From positions 1 through 37,980 of the forward strand of contig CALXRI010000028.1 in the NCBI GenBank assembly GCA_944390795.1: a stretch of 37,980 nt of DNA. Reading direction: 5' to 3'. A program made the position numbers and the translations under genes. Under the pieces are notes generated by a model. The model ran no database searches and had not been told where the DNA came from. It worked only from the letters and a program-made list of their open reading frames with translations. The DNA comes from an uncultured Victivallales bacterium (GTDB lineage Bacteria > Verrucomicrobiota > Lentisphaeria > Victivallales > UBA1829). Shown piece by piece: positions 34,218-37,980 of this stretch (position 1 is the stretch's first letter; every line of letters begins with the position of its first letter).

Positions 34218-36251
34218 TCAGGCTTTCAGAACCGCGCTTCCGGCTGGCGGAAGAAGAAGTTCCCGGGAAGCCGGCGCATCATTCCAGAGATCCGTCATTG
34301 CGAACGGCAGGCGGACGCACTGCGTTTCATCGGACAGGTTCTGAACAAAATAATAGGCGCTCCCGTCCTTTTCCCTCCGCGCGGCCTTCACCGCAGGCGG
34401 AAGATCCGGCAGCACCGGCGCAATGCCGCACTCCCCGAGAAGCTTTCCGTAAAACGCCTCCAGAAAATCCGGCTCCGTGTCCGCGCCGATGTAATACGCC
34501 CTTCCCTTCCCGCGGAAATTCACGGTAAGGGCCGGAGAGCCCGCGTAAAATTCCCGTCCGTAGACGCCGAGCACCTGTGCGCCTTCCGCATGCAGATATT
34601 CGCAGCGGCGCAGCACCTCGAATTCCGTTTTTCCGCCGAGCGGGGCGCCGGAAAGACGCAGTGTCTGCTTCGTTTCCGGTTCGAACAGGTCGATGTCCTC
34701 ATTCCAGATGCCGAAGAGTTCGCGGAGGATTTTTCCGCCGGGATTTCCGCCGTAAAAACAGAGATTGTTCTCATCGACATAGGCGGAGAGATAAGTCATC
34801 ACCAGAGTGCCGCCCTCTTCGACGAACCGGACCAGACGTTCCATGACGCCCGGTTTCATCATGAACAGCATCGGCGCGACCAGGAGCTTGTATCCGGAGA
34901 AATCGCAGGCGCTTTCCAGAACGGACAGCGGCACGCTGTGCGTCCAGAGCGCACGGTAATGGGAAAATACGGTTCCACACAGGGATTGTTCCGTAACATT
35001 TCCGGCGTGTTCGCCGAATCCTTTCGTATTGTGAAGCGCCCAGGCGGATTCCCAGTCGTAAAGAATCGCCGCTTCCGGACGGATCAGGGATCCCGCCACT
35101 TCGCGGATGCGTTCCAGCTTTGCTCCGTAATCCGCGACGCGCTGGAAGACCAGCGTCCGGTCGGTTCCGTCATGACCGACCACGGCGCCGTGAATCTTCT
35201 CGCAGTTGCCGCGTCCTTTCCGCCATTGGAAATACATGGTCCCGTCCGCTCCGTGCGCAAGAGCTAGAAGCATTTCCCGTTCGAACTCCCCCGGGCGGCG
35301 GATCTTGCAGTAAGGCTTGTAGTTCGGGATGCCGGGGCAGGATTCCATCATCAGGAAGGGCCTGCCCTTCATCGAATAATGCATGTCATGGATCATGGCA
35401 TACTGCGCGGCGGTCTGTTCCGTTTCCCCCTTGTACCAGACGGGATAACAGTCATCCGCGATAAAGTCGCAGATCTCCGCGATTCTCCAGTAGTCCAGCC
35501 CTTCGTAAAGGCCCATCATATTGGTCGTGACCGGCGCGTCGGAATAATCTCTCAGCGCCTCGATTTCAAACCGCATGAAATCAAGCACCTGCTGCGTGTT
35601 GAAACGCTGGAAGTCGAGCATTGCCAGATCCATGGCCCTGTCATTCGGATCCACCTGATCCCATGCGGTGTACCGATGCCCCCAGAATGCGGACCAGTAG
35701 AGCTCGTTCAGACGCTCCAGCGAGCCGTAGCGCTGTTTCAGAAAATCGACGAACTCCTTCCGGCAGAGCGGACAGTGGCACGCGCCGTTGTATTCGTTGC
35801 TGATGTGCCACCCGGCGAGCGCCGGATGCGCGGCATAACGCTCCGCGAGCTTCCGGATGATGAGAGCAAGTTTCGTCCGCATGACAGGAGAGCTCCAGCA
35901 GTGATTTTCCCGTATGCCCCAGGGCTGCCGGACCCCCTCTGCGGAAACCCGGTTCGTCTCGGGATACTTGTGCGCGAGCCATGCGGGACGCGCGGCGGAC
36001 GGAGTGGCGAGGAACACCTTCTTCTCATGAATCCGGCAGCGTTCCATGATGTCGTCAAGCCATGAAAAATCGAATTTACCCTCTTCCGGCTCATACTGAG
36101 ACCAGGAAAAAATTCCAATGGAAAAAGTATTGCAGCGCGCCTTGTCCATCAGGCGGAAATCCTCATCAATGATTTCCGGCGTCCGCAGCCACTGGTCCGG
36201 ATTGTAGTCGCCTCCATGGAGAAAGGCCGGGAAATTTTCAAGCAGATTCAT
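34218..36251 (-). CDS. GH42 beta-galactosidase
   Basis: The 677-residue protein has the three-domain plan of family 42: a TIM barrel (about 1-390), a glutamine-amidotransferase-like trimerisation domain (about 400-600) and a small beta domain. It opens with HGGDYNPDQW, a family hallmark. Catalytic acid/base E153 lies in WHISNEYNG and nucleophile E303 in LMMESCPG. C118, C158, C160 and C163 reproduce the zinc-binding cysteines of many GH42 enzymes. It hydrolyses terminal beta-galactosides in oligosaccharides or galactans; no signal peptide is present, so it is cytoplasmic. AGGAGG precedes the ATG. It converges on the LacI gene at 33231. Confidence 0.96.
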   Translation of the reverse strand: MNLLENFPAFLHGGDYNPDQWLRTPEIIDEDFRLMDKARCNTFSIGIFSWSQYEPEEGKFDFSWLDDIMERCRIHEKKVFLATPSAARPAWLAHKYPETNRVSAEGVRQPWGIRENHCWSSPVMRTKLALIIRKLAERYAAHPALAGWHISNEYNGACHCPLCRKEFVDFLKQRYGSLERLNELYWSAFWGHRYTAWDQVDPNDRAMDLAMLDFQRFNTQQVLDFMRFEIEALRDYSDAPVTTNMMGLYEGLDYWRIAEICDFIADDCYPVWYKGETEQTAAQYAMIHDMHYSMKGRPFLMMESCPGIPNYKPYCKIRRPGEFEREMLLALAHGADGTMYFQWRKGRGNCEKIHGAVVGHDGTDRTLVFQRVADYGAKLERIREVAGSLIRPEAAILYDWESAWALHNTKGFGEHAGNVTEQSLCGTVFSHYRALWTHSVPLSVLESACDFSGYKLLVAPMLFMMKPGVMERLVRFVEEGGTLVMTYLSAYVDENNLCFYGGNPGGKILRELFGIWNEDIDLFEPETKQTLRLSGAPLGGKTEFEVLRRCEYLHAEGAQVLGVYGREFYAGSPALTVNFRGKGRAYYIGADTEPDFLEAFYGKLLGECGIAPVLPDLPPAVKAARREKDGSAYYFVQNLSDETQCVRLPFAMTDLWNDAPASRELLLPPAGSAVLKA

Positions 36252-36369
36252 GCATGTGCCTCCTGTTTTGAATGCGTCAGATCCCCGTTCCCTGCAGGAA
36301 AGTATCCGGAAAAGGAGAAAATCCCGAAAAAGGAACGATCAATATCCGGAATCCCGCTTCCGCAGAAAG

Positions 36370-37017
36370 TTATTTTGCCGGATAGGCGACCGGCTGGGTC
36401 AGCTGCACCCGCTTCGTATTCGGCAGTCCCATCGCCTTTTCCAGCGCGGGTTTGTCGACGAGTCCGCAGACGACGGTGGAAAGTCCGGCGGATGCGCAGT
36501 AGAGATAAACATTCTGGCTGGCATATCCGGCATGATTGGCGGCATAAAAAACTTTTTCCGCCGCATTTTTTCCGATTCGGGAAACATCGCCGACATAAAT
36601 CAGCACGACAGGCGCGATTTTATGAATTGCCTGTTTTCCGCATTTTTCGCGGATGTCGCCGGATTTGACAAGATCCAGGGAGTGATTCTTCGGGTTGTAG
36701 AGATAGAGGCCGTCCGCCATTGCCGCATAAACATCCTGCGATTGAAGATTGCGGGCCGTCGGCACGGTCTTGCGCCCGTCGGGACGGGAAATGCCGTCGG
36801 CCGCATAAAAGAGATTGGAGAGGAGTTGCGCCGGCAGAGGCTTTGCATCGAATTTCCGTTCGGACTTCCGCTCCGTAAAGCACTGCATCAGGGGTTTTCC
36901 TCCTGTTTTGTCCGGCGGGGGCAGCTTGATGTTTTTTTCCGCGGCGCAAAGCGCGGGGGAAGCCCCGATGACAACGGTGAGGAGAAAGCCCAGGACGGTT
37001 CTTTTTGGCAGATGCAT
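36370..37017 (-). CDS. Exported nitroreductase-fold protein (SagB/ThcOx-like)
   Basis: The 215-residue protein has a cleavable N-terminal signal (RTVLGFLLTVVIGASPALCA, cleavage probably near residues 24-26) followed by a nitroreductase/SagB-type FMN-binding fold. TERKSERKFDAKPLP is the usual FMN-phosphate segment, VPTARNLQSQDVYAAM corresponds to the PTARNLQ core of ThcOx-like enzymes, and HAGYASQNVYLYCASAGL to the central helix. Secretion of this cofactor-binding fold is unusual. AAGGAG precedes the ATG. It lies between the GH42 gene and a divergent I42-type inhibitor gene. The natural substrate and the cofactor in the exported form are unknown. Confidence 0.85.
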   Translation of the reverse strand: MHLPKRTVLGFLLTVVIGASPALCAAEKNIKLPPPDKTGGKPLMQCFTERKSERKFDAKPLPAQLLSNLFYAADGISRPDGRKTVPTARNLQSQDVYAAMADGLYLYNPKNHSLDLVKSGDIREKCGKQAIHKIAPVVLIYVGDVSRIGKNAAEKVFYAANHAGYASQNVYLYCASAGLSTVVCGLVDKPALEKAMGLPNTKRVQLTQPVAYPAK

Positions 37018-37118
37018 GTTAAACTCCTTTCAGATTTTTATGAACGATATGAAGTGTGATCCGGATCCGCACGGCTGCAGAGTCTTTCCGGCGGAGTCTC
37101 GTATAATTCTGAAGTAGA

Positions 37119-37147
37119 CAATTACACCGCATTGGAAAGATTGTCAA
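37119..37147 (-). promoter_or_regulatory. Probable promoter of the exported nitroreductase gene
   Basis: On minus, TTGACA (37142-37147) is a perfect -35. A -10 of TGTAAT (37121-37126, spacing 15) or TAATTG (37119-37124, spacing 17) follows. The leader would be about 95 bases. Confidence 0.45.
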
Positions 37148-37165
37148 GAAAAACACTAAGAAAAC

Positions 37166-37194
37166 TTTCCAAAATCTCATGCAGGAATTACATT
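37166..37194 (+). promoter_or_regulatory. Possible promoter of the I42-like lipoprotein gene
   Basis: TTTCCA (37166-37171) and TACATT (37189-37194) are separated by 17 bases, about 67 bases before the start codon. The -10 box is the same hexamer as two promoters elsewhere in the window. Confidence 0.38.
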
Positions 37195-37261
37195 ACCGTA
37201 AAAAACGACCGAGCATCGTTTTGTCTTTTGTTTGAAAAAAACCACTTTTGAGGATGAGAAA

Positions 37262-37765
37262 ATGATGAAAAGGAAAATATTTTTTTCCGGCATGGCCGCG
37301 GGGGCCGCGCTGCTTCTCAGCGCCTGTTCCAGCACTTTCACGCCCATGGACCTGAGCGAATCGGACTCCGGCAGAACGCTGACGGTCAAAGTCGGCGAAC
37401 GGTTTACCGTTTCGCTGCCGAGCAATCCGACGACGGGATACGTCTGGAGCTTTGACGCTCCTTATGACGAAAAAGTGCTGATTCTGTCTTCCGATACCTT
37501 TGCCAATCCGGAGGATGAAGGCGTGACCGGCGCACCGGGCAGACGGATTCTGACCTTTTCCGTCGTCGGTCCGGGCCGGAGCGGTATCCGCCTCGGATAC
37601 AAACGTCCCTGGGAACGCAACAGCCGCCCTGCCCGCGTGTTCCAGCTGCTCGTGTTTGCCACGGGCGAATCCCCTGCCCCGATTCTGGAGGAGGAAAAGG
37701 TTGTAACGCCGCGTGTTGGCTCCAAGGGACAGATCGTGCCGGAACGCAAAGGAGTTTTTGACTGA
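37262..37765 (+). CDS. Chagasin-like (I42) cysteine-protease inhibitor lipoprotein
   Basis: The 167-residue product has a lipoprotein signal with the lipobox LLSAC (C22), so it is probably anchored in a membrane. The mature part shows the three loops of the I42 family: NPTTGY (55-60), the middle loop around GAPGRR (90-95), and RPWE (115-118), which together wedge into the active site of papain-type cysteine proteases. Bacterial I42 proteins are uncommon. GAGGATGAGAAA precedes the first ATG; a second in-frame ATG follows at once, and a third upstream at 37232 lacks a good ribosome site. A role against host or self papain-type proteases is an inference. Confidence 0.85.
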   Translation: MMKRKIFFSGMAAGAALLLSACSSTFTPMDLSESDSGRTLTVKVGERFTVSLPSNPTTGYVWSFDAPYDEKVLILSSDTFANPEDEGVTGAPGRRILTFSVVGPGRSGIRLGYKRPWERNSRPARVFQLLVFATGESPAPILEEEKVVTPRVGSKGQIVPERKGVFD

Positions 37766-37784
37766 AAAAAAAGAGAAAAAGCGC

Positions 37785-37812
37785 TTGTATTTTCCGGAAG
37801 CCGTGTTATTTT
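37785..37812 (+). promoter_or_regulatory. Promoter of tRNA-Val
   Basis: TTGTAT (37785-37790) and TATTTT (37807-37812) are separated by 16 bases, 18 bases before the tRNA 5' end. Confidence 0.5.
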
Positions 37813-37830
37813 ACTGGAGATTTTTTAACT

Positions 37831-37907
37831 GGTCGCTTAGTTCAGCTGGCTAGAACGCATCCTTCACACGGATGAGGTCGAGAGTTCGAGTCTCCCAGCG
37901 ACCACCA
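37831..37907 (+). tRNA. tRNA-Val (anticodon CAC)
   Basis: Acceptor strands GGTCGCT/AGCGACC pair, with discriminator A and encoded CCA. The anticodon stem CATCC/GGATG encloses TTCACAC, giving anticodon CAC for GUG valine codons. The D arm contains AGTTCAGCTGG and the T arm GAGTTCGAGTC. Confidence 0.97.
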
Positions 37908-37923
37908 TTTTCTTGATTCTCCG

Positions 37924-37949
37924 CCGACCGGTCTTCTGGTCGGTTTTTT
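37924..37949 (+). terminator. Intrinsic terminator after tRNA-Val
   Basis: CCGACC (37924-37929) pairs with GGTCGG (37938-37943) around an eight-base loop, followed directly by TTTTTT. Confidence 0.85.
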
Positions 37950-37980
37950 CGTTTTGGGGGTAAATTTGAGCTCAACGCCC

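Noticed and set aside
1-37980. CRISPR arrays, insertion sequences, transposases, phage genes, toxin-antitoxin pairs
   Set aside because: No direct-repeat/spacer pattern, terminal inverted repeats with transposase, integrase or phage structural gene was seen.

Overview
The window looks like chromosomal DNA from a Lentisphaerota-type bacterium (PVC superphylum, Victivallis-like). The reasons are a moderately high GC content, a pseudopilin carrying both the [13 protein letters not shown] prepilin leader and the H-X9-DG motif placed beside a LacI-family regulator and a very large secreted glycosidase-like protein, three LacI-type regulators in 38 kb, a GH42 beta-galactosidase, and a hybrid-cluster protein typical of anaerobes. 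The assignment is an inference from gene content; no rRNA gene is present to confirm it.

Layout. Positions 1-2118 hold two tRNA-Leu genes (CAG on minus, UAA on plus) flanking recJ. Positions 2119-3631 form the only long stretch without a convincing gene: it has a near-consensus sigma70 promoter, several inverted repeats, a tandem hairpin pair and frame-broken coding-like segments. Positions 3632-9857 carry a small glutaredoxin-like protein, an autoregulated-looking LacI repressor, a MarC-family membrane protein, a MATE exporter, a membrane-anchored metallo-beta-lactamase-fold hydrolase and an M14-type metallocarboxypeptidase. Positions 10054-17196 are housekeeping: carB, an ftsQ-like division gene, a manA-type mannose-6-phosphate isomerase and argS, closed by a strong terminator.

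Positions 17271-22776 are a self-contained cassette: consensus promoter, operator-like palindrome, LacI regulator, H-X9-DG pseudopilin, 1122-residue secreted multidomain glycosidase-like protein, and a perfect 28-bp terminator palindrome. Positions 22888-27257 are a three-gene binding-protein-dependent ABC importer of the ferric-iron/AfuABC type with a fused double permease. Positions 27319-33029, all on minus, read in transcription order as serine beta-lactamase-family hydrolase, short-chain dehydrogenase, quinone-oxidoreductase-like MDR enzyme, type I dehydroquinase-like lyase and hybrid-cluster protein; a LacI regulator diverges from the head of this run and converges on a GH42 beta-galactosidase. 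The end of the window has a secreted nitroreductase-fold protein, a chagasin-like (I42) lipoprotein inhibitor and tRNA-Val(CAC).

How the parts work together (inference): the two LacI-linked blocks (17.3-22.7 kb and 29-36.3 kb) look like sugar-responsive units for degrading host or dietary glycans. The most unusual candidate system is the minus-strand 29-33 kb set, which combines a dehydroquinase-fold lyase with two redox enzymes and a penicillin-binding-fold hydrolase beside a LacI regulator; this resembles a small catabolic route for a cyclitol- or quinate-like or modified-sugar substrate rather than shikimate biosynthesis. Function is not proven by sequence alone.
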